Position numbers and translations under genes: made by a program
Shown here: piece by piece, positions 9,017-19,000 of the stretch
Layout: each line of letters opens with the position of its first letter
Position numbering within the stretch: position 1 is the stretch's first letter
The notes under the pieces: model-generated
What the model saw: only the letters and a program-made list of their open reading frames with translations
The model's database searches: none
What the model was told of the DNA's origin: nothing
Assembly (NCBI RefSeq): GCF_000172175.1
Contig: NZ_ABJL02000008.1
Coordinates: forward strand, 744,001 to 808,000
Reading direction: 5' to 3'
Source of the DNA: Bacteroides intestinalis DSM 17393
GTDB lineage: Bacteria; Bacteroidota; Bacteroidia; Bacteroidales; Bacteroidaceae
DNA length: 64,000 nt

Positions 9017-10006
9017 TTAGTTAAAACTACCCGGATAAGAAATCCGTGATTCCGTCTCGCCACCAGTCAGACGAATATAGGAATCGAACTTGCGTTCTCC
9101 CTCCTGCAATATGATTACACGGGCACCGTTAGCCAAATTATTGTACACCGTATTTCCACCTGTATAACGCCCGTAAGCCAATAGCACCTCCTTATATATA
9201 ACTGCATAATCATTGTTATGATCGTGGCCGGCAAATGTTCCCATGACGTCACCACACTCTTTGATAGAAGTAAACAGACCTGAATTAGTGGTAGGGCAAG
9301 CAACTCCTTCACCTCTCACTCCGAACAATCTGTTTTTATCTTCCATCACAGCATCTTTGTATTCGGGTATGGGAATATGGAAAAAAGCCAATGCAGGAAG
9401 AGGAATATCATTATTCTGCTTCGTAAATTCCTTACTTTGATTTCTGTACCAAGCAATCTGGTCAAACTTAATCCAGTCATATCCGGGTACTGACTTTATC
9501 TGCGTGTATGCATGAGAATCGATGCAATATAAAAGAGCCGCATTTTTATTCTTATCCTTTGACGACTTCACCGTCAAAACATAATCGGGGGCGACTTCGC
9601 CCCCACGGGCAGGCATCATACTGTTTTTCTTTTGCGAGAGATAATCATACAATTCCACCCGGGTGCGATCATACTCATCATCATGATTGCCAAATACCAC
9701 TCCAAACGGAATATTGCGTCTGATGCAAGGCTCCAAAACAATGTCCAGCCCTTTGAAAGCTTCATTGGAAACAACCACATCTCCCGTAAACATGACGAAA
9801 TCAGGACGTTCAGCATCCAATACTTCGTTAATACGATCCAGAGATATTTGTGAATTTGCCTGATCATCATATTTATAATGAACATCCGTAAACTGTACAA
9901 TCTTAAACTTGCCGTCACGATTGAACTTCAATACTTCTTTCTGGCCCCAAACCGTAAGAGCATTAAATAATACCATTAAGCATAAAGCTATTTTCTTACA
10001 CATCAT
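9017..10006 (-). CDS. Secreted calcineurin-like metallophosphoesterase
   Basis: 329 residues with a signal peptide (CKKIALCLMVLFNALTVWG). The five metallophosphoesterase blocks are present in order: FTDVHY, MFTGDVV, FGNHDDE, FFHIP (block IV region) and AGHDHNND. The metal-ligand Asp, Asn and His residues are all retained, so the protein should be an active two-metal phosphatase or phosphodiesterase in the periplasm. It lies 5 nt downstream of the GDPD gene. The two together point to a substrate with phosphomonoester or phosphodiester groups being taken apart before uptake. The family includes purple-acid-phosphatase-like and nucleotidase-like members; the substrate cannot be told from sequence alone. 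Confidence 0.85.
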   Translation of the reverse strand: MMCKKIALCLMVLFNALTVWGQKEVLKFNRDGKFKIVQFTDVHYKYDDQANSQISLDRINEVLDAERPDFVMFTGDVVVSNEAFKGLDIVLEPCIRRNIPFGVVFGNHDDEYDRTRVELYDYLSQKKNSMMPARGGEVAPDYVLTVKSSKDKNKNAALLYCIDSHAYTQIKSVPGYDWIKFDQIAWYRNQSKEFTKQNNDIPLPALAFFHIPIPEYKDAVMEDKNRLFGVRGEGVACPTTNSGLFTSIKECGDVMGTFAGHDHNNDYAVIYKEVLLAYGRYTGGNTVYNNLANGARVIILQEGERKFDSYIRLTGGETESRISYPGSFN

Positions 10007-10011
10007 ATCTT

Positions 10012-11046
10012 TTATTTTAAACTATCTATAATCTTCAATAATAATTCAGGTTCATCTGTAGTAATATAGTCTACTCCCAACAAATAATATTGTTGCAACT
10101 CTTCCGCACTATTCACCGTCCAGACATTGGTAAGTAAACCGGCTTCCCTGGCTTTTTGAGTCAGGTTCTTATCTTGCCTGTATGCATAGTAAGAATAATC
10201 AATTCCTGAGATGCGGTCGTTCACCAGGTCCTTCAGTTCCTTCTTACCTTCCCATAAGTAAAGAGTTCTGGCTGTAGGATCCAGTTCACGGATACGTTTC
10301 AAGACTTCATAATTGAAACTGATATATTCCACATACCCCTGCATTTTCATGCGATGAACAATACTCACCACAGAGTCTGTCAACTGTAACGTACGCTCCA
10401 ACCCTTTCTGGGAATCTTTTATTTCAATAATAGGATGGGTACTATTCTGCGCCCTTGCAGCTATCAAGAGCTCCTGAAGTGAAGGCACCGGGTCTTTCTT
10501 ATTAATCGTTTGTTGAAACAACTGCAATGAGGTGATATTTTCAACTTCCAATCCATATACATGCGGATCATGGGAAAGAATAACTCTATTGTCGGCAGTT
10601 AACCAGACATCCATTTCAGATCCCTGACATCCCAATTCCACCGCATTCTGAAAAGAACGAACTGAATTTTGCAACACCCCTTTCTGTCTCCAGGCACCCC
10701 GATGAGCCACCACTCTGTTCTTGCTGAAGCCGTCTTTCAATAATTCAAACTCACACTGCTGCCCGTCAATCAAAAGGGTTATGCCGTATCTATAACTCGT
10801 CTGCCCTGCTGATAATGCCTTATTCTTTTTCAGACAGATTGATTTCTCTTTAAGATCAATCCGGAAAAGAGAAGAAGTATCACTCAGCAAACAAACATTG
10901 GAGGGTGTGGGATATATCCGACCCACTGCACTCCCCGACTGCCCCACGGGAATCAGATAATTATCCAACACATACTTCGAAATATCTCCGGCCCTCATGA
11001 CGAAGGAGCTAAGAAGCATTCCTGCTATAAAGATTGCATTTTTCAT
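10012..11046 (-). CDS. Secreted glycerophosphodiester phosphodiesterase-family (GDPD) enzyme
   Basis: 344 residues. Residues ~1-19 are a signal peptide (KNAIFIAGMLLSSFVMRA). An extra ~95-residue N-terminal segment precedes the GDPD barrel. Core motifs are VVAHRGAW (the usual HRG), GSEMDVWLTAD (usual E-x-D), SHDPHVYG (usual HD) and IIEIKD. The family hydrolyses glycerol-phosphodiesters with Ca/Mg; relatives act on teichoic-acid-like or phospholipid-derived polymers. A Bacteroides -7 element (TATATTTG, plus-strand 11063-11070) lies just before the start, so the gene may have its own promoter in addition to read-through across the 22-bp array. Loss of the canonical QENT-type stretch (here LQNSVRSF) is a mild deviation. 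Confidence 0.85.
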   Translation of the reverse strand: MKNAIFIAGMLLSSFVMRAGDISKYVLDNYLIPVGQSGSAVGRIYPTPSNVCLLSDTSSLFRIDLKEKSICLKKNKALSAGQTSYRYGITLLIDGQQCEFELLKDGFSKNRVVAHRGAWRQKGVLQNSVRSFQNAVELGCQGSEMDVWLTADNRVILSHDPHVYGLEVENITSLQLFQQTINKKDPVPSLQELLIAARAQNSTHPIIEIKDSQKGLERTLQLTDSVVSIVHRMKMQGYVEYISFNYEVLKRIRELDPTARTLYLWEGKKELKDLVNDRISGIDYSYYAYRQDKNLTQKAREAGLLTNVWTVNSAEELQQYYLLGVDYITTDEPELLLKIIDSLK

Positions 11047-11062
11047 CCTATTCTATCAATAA

Positions 11063-11070
11063 CAAATATA
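11063..11070 (-). promoter_or_regulatory. Possible internal -7 element before the GDPD gene
   Basis: On the minus strand this reads TATATTTG, an exact match to TAnnTTTG. It is 16 nt before the GDPD start codon. No TTG is seen 19-20 nt upstream, so only half the promoter is supported. Confidence 0.35.
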
Positions 11071-11158
11071 CACATCCATAAAATCGTTATTTATATCCGC
11101 AATAATAAATTCCGTCTACTTATCCCGTTCACACATAGTCGTAGCGATTATTTAAACG

Positions 11159-11268
11159 GGCTACACCCTTTCAGTGTTAAGGCTACACCCTTTTGCTCGG
11201 ATAGCTACACCCTTTCGCCCTTATGGTGTAGCCCTTTTCAGTTTACCACTACACCTTCGGGTATTAGA
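11159..11268. repeat. Degenerate 22-bp-period dyad array (array B)
   Basis: Five units start at 11159, 11181, 11203, 11225 and 11247. CTACACCCTT falls at 11161, 11183 and 11205, exactly 22 nt apart, and CTACACCTTC at 11249. The fourth unit carries the same word inverted (GGTGTAGCCC at 11225) without breaking the 22-nt phase. It can therefore pair with either neighbour (CTACACC at 11205 or 11249). The array sits between the stop of the DUF4434/DUF5109 gene and the GDPD gene, the second of two interruptions of the long operon. The word differs completely from array A. Confidence 0.85.
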
Positions 11269-11279
11269 GTCTTCATTAT

Positions 11280-12953
11280 TTACAAAAGTCCATTGTCTTC
11301 CAGGTACTTTTTATAACTTGTATAATTGTTTGTACCCTTCTTAAAAGTAACCCAACTGAAATTCGTGATATATTCGGTAAACAACCCTGCTACGAATAAT
11401 TGCTCCTTTAGTTCACTCCAGTTCTTTTCCCGATAAGGGACATTCGGACACCAGCAACTCTGGAATGATTCTATATCAACACCAAAATGTACGCCGTTGG
11501 CATCACATGCTTTTTTAATCTCAGCAAACCAATTAGGCAGGTCTACATCCACATCCACCAGACAGCGTCCGCCAAGATCCTGAATGTATAAATAATCAAT
11601 ATTGGGCGTCTGAGCGAAGATCCGTCCAAACCATTGCCCGCAAAGATCGGCCGGCATACCTCTCCATAAAGCCGGAGCGATAGAAACGGGCTTATCCGAT
11701 TTGGTCTTAATATAAGAAGCCACTCCTTCAAGATACTTAGCCAACATGGATAAAGAGGGTTCTTGCTGCCAGCCTACAGGATAAGAACCATCATGAAATT
11801 CTTCGGTTATATACCAACCTTCAAGGCAAGGGTGATTGCCAAATTGTTCATACACCTCATCGAACACCATCTTATTTCTCTCCAAATTGAGATTATATTT
11901 CTCCGGTGATGCCGTATTTGTTTTACTGTAATCACCGGGGTAAAGGCCTACAATCAGTTTTATGCCATTGCGTTCGGCAGCCTCGAACATTTTGTCTACA
12001 AAGTCATACTTCTCGGTAATCCAAGGCATATTGGTATTCTTATAGAACGAAATACTAGTATTTTCTCCGTCTGTAAACTGTTCCACATACTGGATAATCC
12101 AAGTATCAATGCCGATGGCACGGCTATCCTGAAACTGTTTATCCCAGTCTTCGTTGACATAGGCGGTATTCAATTGTACAAAAATGCTGGAGAACTTGGG
12201 CTTACCGTTTTTCAGCTCATAAGAAGTCAATTGCTCCAACGCATCGATACCTACTTCACCGGTGCAGACTTCATGTTTCGTATTTACGATTTCAATCCGG
12301 AATCCCTCAAAACGGTTTAGCAATAAGCCGTCAGCCGTAGCCCCCTGGCCCTTTTTATACAATTTGAACGCACTGTAGGGCATAACCAAACGGTTCCAGC
12401 CTTCTTTGGATAATATTTCTTCGTCTTCGAAAGCATAATATTGCCATCTCTTACGTGTACTGTCATGCGGTTTGTCGGCATTGAATTGCTTCTCATCTTC
12501 CATAATGATGAAGCGGAAAACACCTTTGTTACCTTTTTGGCCTTTTACCCAAATAGAAAGTCCCAAAGGATAAAAAGACAAGTCGGGGCGATAATCTCCC
12601 CATGTTTCTTCGAAATAGACATACTCAGGATTTGAAGTCATAGGTTTACCGGAAAAACTGTATTTCAGCTTAAAGCTTCCTACTCCTTCTTTATAGTCAT
12701 CACCTAAGTCATAGTCAATAGTGGCTTTGGTAGGTTCTTCGGCACTGGTAGGACCAGTACGATAAATTTCGCACCCTAATTCATCGAAAGGGTTAATATT
12801 TTTAGTAGCTTTCGTGCTATTCAATACTTTGCGTATCTCTTCTTTCAGGTTATAGTCACCATCCTGATCGTTTCCTCCTCCGTTATGATCATCACTTCCA
12901 CAGGAAGTCAAAATAAAACAGAACAGACTTACCAATATAGCAGTTGTTTTCAT
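11280..12953 (-). CDS. DUF4434/DUF5109 lipoprotein, putative glycosidase (paralogue)
   Basis: 557 residues; the lipoprotein signal is MKTTAILVSLFCFILTSCG, followed by a Gly/Asp/Asn-rich tether (SDDHNGGGNDQDG). The DUF5109-like N-terminal half (about 45-245) is followed by the DUF4434 barrel. Candidate catalytic residues are E384/E385 in WYITEEF and E495 in VDIESF. It is clearly the duplicate of the 3339-4949 product: IQDLGGRCLVD and LPNWFAEIKKACDANGV are shared almost exactly. It stands after the SusC-SusD-DUF5018 block, from which a hairpin with a short T-tract (12964-12998) separates it. The long flexible tether after the lipidated Cys fits a surface-exposed enzyme handing product to SusC/D (inference). 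Confidence 0.8.
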   Translation of the reverse strand: MKTTAILVSLFCFILTSCGSDDHNGGGNDQDGDYNLKEEIRKVLNSTKATKNINPFDELGCEIYRTGPTSAEEPTKATIDYDLGDDYKEGVGSFKLKYSFSGKPMTSNPEYVYFEETWGDYRPDLSFYPLGLSIWVKGQKGNKGVFRFIIMEDEKQFNADKPHDSTRKRWQYYAFEDEEILSKEGWNRLVMPYSAFKLYKKGQGATADGLLLNRFEGFRIEIVNTKHEVCTGEVGIDALEQLTSYELKNGKPKFSSIFVQLNTAYVNEDWDKQFQDSRAIGIDTWIIQYVEQFTDGENTSISFYKNTNMPWITEKYDFVDKMFEAAERNGIKLIVGLYPGDYSKTNTASPEKYNLNLERNKMVFDEVYEQFGNHPCLEGWYITEEFHDGSYPVGWQQEPSLSMLAKYLEGVASYIKTKSDKPVSIAPALWRGMPADLCGQWFGRIFAQTPNIDYLYIQDLGGRCLVDVDVDLPNWFAEIKKACDANGVHFGVDIESFQSCWCPNVPYREKNWSELKEQLFVAGLFTEYITNFSWVTFKKGTNNYTSYKKYLEDNGLL

Positions 12954-12963
12954 AAGGCATTAG

Positions 12964-12998
12964 TTTTAAAAGAGAGTGCCGCCGGATTAGCGGCACTC
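12964..12998 (-). terminator. Hairpin with short T-tract between DUF5018-like and DUF4434 genes (attenuator or weak terminator)
   Basis: Arms 12974-12982 and 12990-12998 (GAGTGCCGC and its complement) form a perfect 9-bp GC-rich stem with a 7-nt loop. On the minus strand TCTTTT follows. It lies in the 69-nt gap after the SusC-SusD-DUF5018 block. It may reduce read-through or protect the 3' end of the upstream mRNA, giving different levels of the two halves of the operon. Confidence 0.6.
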
Positions 12999-13022
12999 CC
13001 GATTTGAATTAATCAATGTGTA

Positions 13023-14441
13023 TTATTGACGGAAATAACTCATCTTATACATTCTTACAATAGACTGTGATAAATCAAAGCCAACAACAGAGGTTGCAAT
13101 GTACACGTCATACCCGGTTGAGGTTACTTCTTTGTAGACAGCAACGTCTCCCCAGCTAAAGTAATTCTGCCCCCATGCGGACATATCGCTTGTAAATACA
13201 CAGAAGTCACTATATCCGTCATCGTCCGGTCCCAGTTCCATCTTAGAAGTATTGGTAATGTCGAATACCTTGAGGGTAGCACCACCACCAGCCCATTGGT
13301 CAGCACCTTGGTCATTGAGTGCCAAATAGGTATCATTTTCCACCTTAAACACATTGAAGCCAAGCAAACGGTATTCATGGTCGGCAGCATTCAAGGCCGT
13401 AACCTCCATGGATGTCGTAAAGATATTGAAGCGACTCTTCAAAGCCTCATCACTATTTCCATTTACCCACTTCGTATAACTGATGTAATGATCTGAATCA
13501 TCGGCCAATGAAACACGCTGTATGGCAGGTGCGGCAGTCCAAGAACTTCCGGCCGGTCCGTAACGTAGTTTATTAGGCTGATTGGCAGGAGTCACTAACT
13601 GACCATCCTGTAATTTCCAATAATAAATAGTCATATCATTAGGCCCTGTACCATAAATATAAGCTGTACCGCTGGTTACATCACCCGCTACATTCATGTT
13701 ATACCCCAAATCTCCCGGGCAACCATCACCGGCAGTATAGTCAAGCAGTAACTTATGTTCCTGATCTGCTTCAGAATAATAGAAGACCATGAAACCTGCA
13801 CCGTAAATATTTTCACGGGAAGTAATCAAGTGACCGGCATCATCCGTACGAGCCTTCATCATAAACGATCTTGCTGCATCTATAGTCTTAACCGCTGCTC
13901 CCGTCTTCATGTCATACAGGTAGATAGGACCATTGTATTCCTGAACTGCCAGATATTGACCGTATATTGCCAAGCCTGTATTGTTGCGGCTTGCTAGTCC
14001 CAAATCGGTGCAGTTCTTTTCCCACACTTTGGAGAACTTGGTTTTAGGCGGTGTCGGTACGACACGAATCGTATTGTTATGACGATTGCCCAATGCATCG
14101 ATTACTGTTATTTTATAAGGTTCAGTGAAATCCATTTCACCTCCAACTCCCGGAACAACATAGCAATTATGTTCCACACTTACAGTACAAATCAGACGGC
14201 TTACATCGAGCGGGTCCTCATCCGTGGTAGGAACTTTCACCGTAATTTCTTCTCCCTCTTCATAAGGACCTTTCTTGGTAGCATAAAACTCCGTCGGATT
14301 ATCAGGTATCTGAATGGTTACATTAAGTAGACCATTTACTTGGCTTTCATGTGCTGTACTCAAGTCAGGAGACTCACAGGAAACTAAGAGCACTGCCCCA
14401 AACAAACACGCTGTTGCTGCAATTCTATTAAGTATTTTCAT
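13023..14441 (-). CDS. DUF5018-like lipoprotein of the SusCD module
   Basis: 472 residues with a lipoprotein signal (LFGAVLLVSCES). Residues ~35-135 contain a beta-rich domain with a repeated INVT/YKITVIDALGN phrase; the remainder looks like a beta-propeller-like or beta-rich fold (many short W/Y-G-D-x repeats, GAGFMVFYYSE, YIYGTGPNDMTIYYW). In PULs the position directly after SusD is commonly filled by a surface glycan-binding protein (SusE/SGBP), and that is the most likely role here. The gene is 15 nt after susD. I recognise the family only loosely as DUF5018-like, and no catalytic residues are evident. Confidence 0.6.
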   Translation of the reverse strand: MKILNRIAATACLFGAVLLVSCESPDLSTAHESQVNGLLNVTIQIPDNPTEFYATKKGPYEEGEEITVKVPTTDEDPLDVSRLICTVSVEHNCYVVPGVGGEMDFTEPYKITVIDALGNRHNNTIRVVPTPPKTKFSKVWEKNCTDLGLASRNNTGLAIYGQYLAVQEYNGPIYLYDMKTGAAVKTIDAARSFMMKARTDDAGHLITSRENIYGAGFMVFYYSEADQEHKLLLDYTAGDGCPGDLGYNMNVAGDVTSGTAYIYGTGPNDMTIYYWKLQDGQLVTPANQPNKLRYGPAGSSWTAAPAIQRVSLADDSDHYISYTKWVNGNSDEALKSRFNIFTTSMEVTALNAADHEYRLLGFNVFKVENDTYLALNDQGADQWAGGGATLKVFDITNTSKMELGPDDDGYSDFCVFTSDMSAWGQNYFSWGDVAVYKEVTSTGYDVYIATSVVGFDLSQSIVRMYKMSYFRQ

Positions 14442-14456
14442 AGTTTCATTTTTTAA

Positions 14457-16031
14457 TTATTTCCATTCATCAAACTGTTCACAAGCAGAGTTCTGCTGAA
14501 TTTCTGCAATAGGAATAGGGAAACGGTTGTATTTTTCCAGATAAACACGCGTTTTACCAGCATCACAATCCACAACATCGTATTCATATCCGTCGCCTAC
14601 TTTTGTCGGCTTCACTCCTTCCATGTGAGTACCATTCAGGACTGTAGTTGCCAGCCCCCAACGGCGGAGATCCCAAAAACGATGTCCTTCAAAAGCTAAC
14701 TCTACCATTCTTTCGTGACGGAGAAGTTTCATGAATTCAGTCTTTGTACTGGCAGATACTGCCGGCAAATCAACTCTGTCTCTCACTTCATTCAATGCTT
14801 CCAATGCTTCAGTAAGTTTATCTTGCATTGCCATTGCTTCAGCATAAATCAATAAAACTTCAGCATAGCGCATGTAATAGAAAGTCAAGTCAGTTCTACG
14901 CATTTGGCTTTTACTAATTTCCGGATCAAACAACTTACGCATATAGTAGCCTGTACAAGTAGTGCCACCACCTAAGCCATAACCATCCACACTACCTTCG
15001 TATGTATAAAGTGTTTCTCCTTTCCATTGACAACCGTTATAAAGTATGGAAGCATAGAAACGTGGTTCACGGCCTTCATAGGGATTGGCAGCCATTTCCG
15101 GATTATTCCAGTCAAACTCTTTACCATCAGCCATCTGATAAGCTGATACCAATGTTTCTGTCGGACTGATTTCAGCATAACCTCCATCACTGGGCGGACA
15201 ATTGAAATAATCAAAAGAATAATCCAACGTTTCATAAACATAGCCGAACTCTATGACACTTTCATTATTTGCAACCGGTTTCGCTCTTCTATTTAAGAAC
15301 AACTTTCCATAATCCTCATACAATTCATACCCTTGCTTTTTCAATTCGGCAGCAGCATCGGAAGCATCTTTCCAACGTTCAGCATAAAGCATAGCACGAG
15401 CTTTCATTCCATAGGCTGCACCACTTGTCAACTTACCGGCCTCTACAGTACCTCTCAGAGGTAAATTTTTAGCAGCAAAGTCCAAGTCTTCTGCTATGAA
15501 ATCCCAGCATTCATCGGGCGTACAACGTGCATGATCCTTTTGTCCAAGTTCAGGCAACTGCTTGTACAGGATAAAACTGGCTCCATAACGTTTCGCCAAA
15601 TCGAAATTAGCCACAGCACGGAAAAAACGGAATTCCGCCTCTGCGCGTTTGGCTACCTCCTCGGTAAAGTTTTCACGGTGTTTTTCCAATCCTTCCAAGG
15701 CACGGCAACAAGTCAATTGCCAGGAATGCCTATTATTCCAGTTATCAAAAAGATTACTGGCAGAAGTAATAGGAGTAGAACCGAATACAAACAAATTAGT
15801 ATTGGCAACCGGATTATTGGCTTTCAAAAGGTCAGCACATGCATCATCAGTGATTGAATAATATCCTCCGATCAAAGAATAAAAGCCATTAATATACAAT
15901 TGCAGATTTGTTTCATTCGACCAAGTGATATCGTCAGGATAACTACTTGTCAGAACAGGATCAATATCACAACTACTCAGCGTGAAGCAAGCAGAAGCAA
16001 ATATTGTTAATATCTTATTTACTGATTTCAT
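14457..16031 (-). CDS. SusD/RagB-family surface glycan-binding lipoprotein
   Basis: 524 residues; the lipoprotein signal ends at TLSSCD. Helical SusD organisation is visible: TPR-like N-terminal helices (TNLQLYINGFYSLIGGYY) and the family's C-terminal stamp RHERMVELAFEGHRFWDLRRWG, followed by FPIPIAEIQQNSACEQ. SusD proteins cap the SusC transporter on the outer face and take part in ligand capture. It is 12 nt after susC and 15 nt before the DUF5018-like gene, a standard PUL order. Confidence 0.95.
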   Translation of the reverse strand: MKSVNKILTIFASACFTLSSCDIDPVLTSSYPDDITWSNETNLQLYINGFYSLIGGYYSITDDACADLLKANNPVANTNLFVFGSTPITSASNLFDNWNNRHSWQLTCCRALEGLEKHRENFTEEVAKRAEAEFRFFRAVANFDLAKRYGASFILYKQLPELGQKDHARCTPDECWDFIAEDLDFAAKNLPLRGTVEAGKLTSGAAYGMKARAMLYAERWKDASDAAAELKKQGYELYEDYGKLFLNRRAKPVANNESVIEFGYVYETLDYSFDYFNCPPSDGGYAEISPTETLVSAYQMADGKEFDWNNPEMAANPYEGREPRFYASILYNGCQWKGETLYTYEGSVDGYGLGGGTTCTGYYMRKLFDPEISKSQMRRTDLTFYYMRYAEVLLIYAEAMAMQDKLTEALEALNEVRDRVDLPAVSASTKTEFMKLLRHERMVELAFEGHRFWDLRRWGLATTVLNGTHMEGVKPTKVGDGYEYDVVDCDAGKTRVYLEKYNRFPIPIAEIQQNSACEQFDEWK

Positions 16032-16043
16032 TGTATTAGTTTT

Positions 16044-19000
16044 TTAGAAAGTTACATTTAATCCAAATTCATACGTACGCTGTTGAGGATAGTATCCCTG
16101 ATTTACACTTGGCATTTCAGGGTCCATGTGCTCCAGATGGGATAAAGTAAACAGATTACCACCAGCCACATAAGCACGAATTCTTTCAAAGCCAGCCTTT
16201 TTACTCCATTTCTTTGGTATGGTATATCCCAACTGAATAGACTTCAGACGCACATAAGAACCGTCTACTACCCACCAGGAAGAGAATTTTCCACCATTTG
16301 ATCTCGAATCGATTCCTAAACGGGGATATTTAGCATCGGTATGATCGGGACGCCAAGCACCTTCCACCAAATAATAAGGAGTGTTTCCATCAGCATAGAA
16401 AGGACGCGTATAGAATGTATCATCACGAATTCCACTACTATACAATCCGCATAAATTTACATCAAACAGAGCGGCGCCTTGCAACAGCATATTAAAATCA
16501 AAACCTTTCCATTCAGCACCCAGATTCAAACCAAACATCATTTCCGGTGTATTGCTACGACCAATTGGAACCATATCCTGATCCCAAGTAATCTTACCAT
16601 CGCCATTAATATCTTTCAGCTTGATATCACCGGGTAATGTCGGACCGAAAACAGCGCTATGGGCTATTTCTTCTTCCGACTGGAATAAACCATCTGCAAC
16701 AAATCCCCAGTATCTTCCCATCGGGCCACCAGTAGCACGTTTATAATCAGGCACATTGGCATCTTCCGTCATTTTCAACACTTTATTACGAGCCCAAGAA
16801 AGATTACCTCTTACGCGATAAGTAAAATCTCTAATCTGATTATTATGAGACAATACGAGCTCAAAACCACGGTTATCATGAGAACCATAATTGATATATG
16901 TCGGATAGTAAGATCCCAACGACGGCGGGAAGTTGGCTGACTGAGACTCCAATGAACGGGTGGTCTTCATATAGAACACATCTAATTCAACACCCAATAA
17001 ACCATTCCACATGCTGGATTCGATACCAATATTATAAGTATCAGTCAACTGCCACTTCAAAAGAGGATTTACCGGACTGCTCAATCCCAAATATTTCTGA
17101 GGACTGGTACCGAATAATACAGTCGGGTCAGCTGATAAACTGGCTGTAGAGAAATAAGTCATCGTATTGCTAATGGCACGATCGCTACCCAAACGTCCTA
17201 CAGATGCGCGAATCTTCAGGTTTTCCATAAAAGGAACGGCTTCTTTAAAGAAGTCCTCCTGAGAAAGTCTCCATCCTACCGAAACACCCGGGAACACACC
17301 CCATCTGTATTTCTTGGGAAGTGCTGTAGAAGCATCAATTCTACTGGTGAACTCCAACAAATACTTATCATCATAAGAATAGTTCAGACGAATTACATAG
17401 CCGGCGCGTTTAGCCTGACTGTGTCCGCCTTTCACCAAATCTTTATTCACCTCAAGTCCATAGTTCAAATCCATGATATCAGTTATAGGAAAATCCGTTC
17501 TACCGGCAGACATACTGGACTGGTCTGTTCTGGAAAATTCATACAAGAATAATCCGGATACGGCATGCTTACCAAATTTGTTTGAGTACTCAAGAGCAGG
17601 TTGAATTGTATAACCTTCACTTTCTGTAAACCACTGATTCAAAGAAACTTTATTAGCGATTCTACCAGTCTCTACATTACCTTGCCGGGTAGTCTGGTTC
17701 CAACCGTACACATCATAAGTTAAGAAGTACTTCTTCTGCATAGTATAATTCTTCAGATAAGAAGCATTCAACTTAACAGATAGTCCTTTCACAAAAGGTA
17801 ACTGATACTTCATGGCAATATTACCCTGGAAATATGTCTTCTTTACGTTATTATTACCAGACAAATCTCGTGCTGCAATAGGGTTGTTATTTCCATTACC
17901 AGCCGTATTTATACTGGCTATAGGCATTCCATCAGCCGTATAAGGTTTCAAGTAAGGATATGACAACAATGCCTGCTGGAAAATAGAAGCATAAGAACCT
18001 ACACCTGCAGAAGCACCCGGTTCATCTTGCTCGGAAACATAACCGGATAAATCAAGAGACAAATCGAAGTTATCAGTAATCTTTGCATCCATATTAGAGC
18101 GAAAATTATACTTATCATAAGAAGTACGTTTAATGATACCTTCCTGATTGTATGCACCAACCGAAGCAAAGAACTTAATTTTTTCCGTACCACCGGAAAC
18201 AGAAACATTGTTTGTATAGGTAGGAGCTGTATTACGGAATAACAAATCAAACCAGTCTGTATTTCCATAGATGTGCTCATTCTCTCCCGGGTTGGTAATG
18301 CGGTCTATTTCTTCAGGTGAAAATCTCAGGTTTTCCTCCGCAACTCCATCCAAAAGCTGAGCCTTATTATACCAATAGGCATAATCCGGTCCATTCAGGA
18401 ATTTCGGAAAATCAGTATTCTGACTCAATGTAAGTGATCCGTTATACGTTACGGTAGGCTTTTGAACAGCACCACGTTTCGTCGTAATAAGAATCACACC
18501 AGCAGCAGCACGCACACCATAAACAGCTGCAGCAGTCGCATCTTTCAAAATAGTAATAGATTCTACTTCGTCAGGAGAAAATGATGGAAAGTAATCAGTA
18601 ATAACGCCATCAATAACAATCAATGGACTGCCATCTCCGGCACCATTACCACGGATGTACAAGTTAGCCCCATCGGCTCCTGGCTGTCCGCTGCTCTGTT
18701 TGGAAATCAAACCGGGCAAACGGCCGGCCAGCATACCGGAAAGGCTTCCGCTCGGTGCCATCTTCAGTTCCTTATTGTCCACTTGTGCAATAGCACCGGT
18801 CACATTTATTTTCTTCTGTGTACCGTAGCCTACTACTACAACTTCATCTAACAAATTAGCATCTTCCTTCATTATCACTTTCAGAAGTTTTTTTCCTTTC
18901 AGTGGCAACTTCTGAGTGATATAGCCCACATAAGAGAAAGTCAAATGCGCATTAGCATTAGGTACCATAATCGAGAAATGACCGTTTACATCAGTTATAG

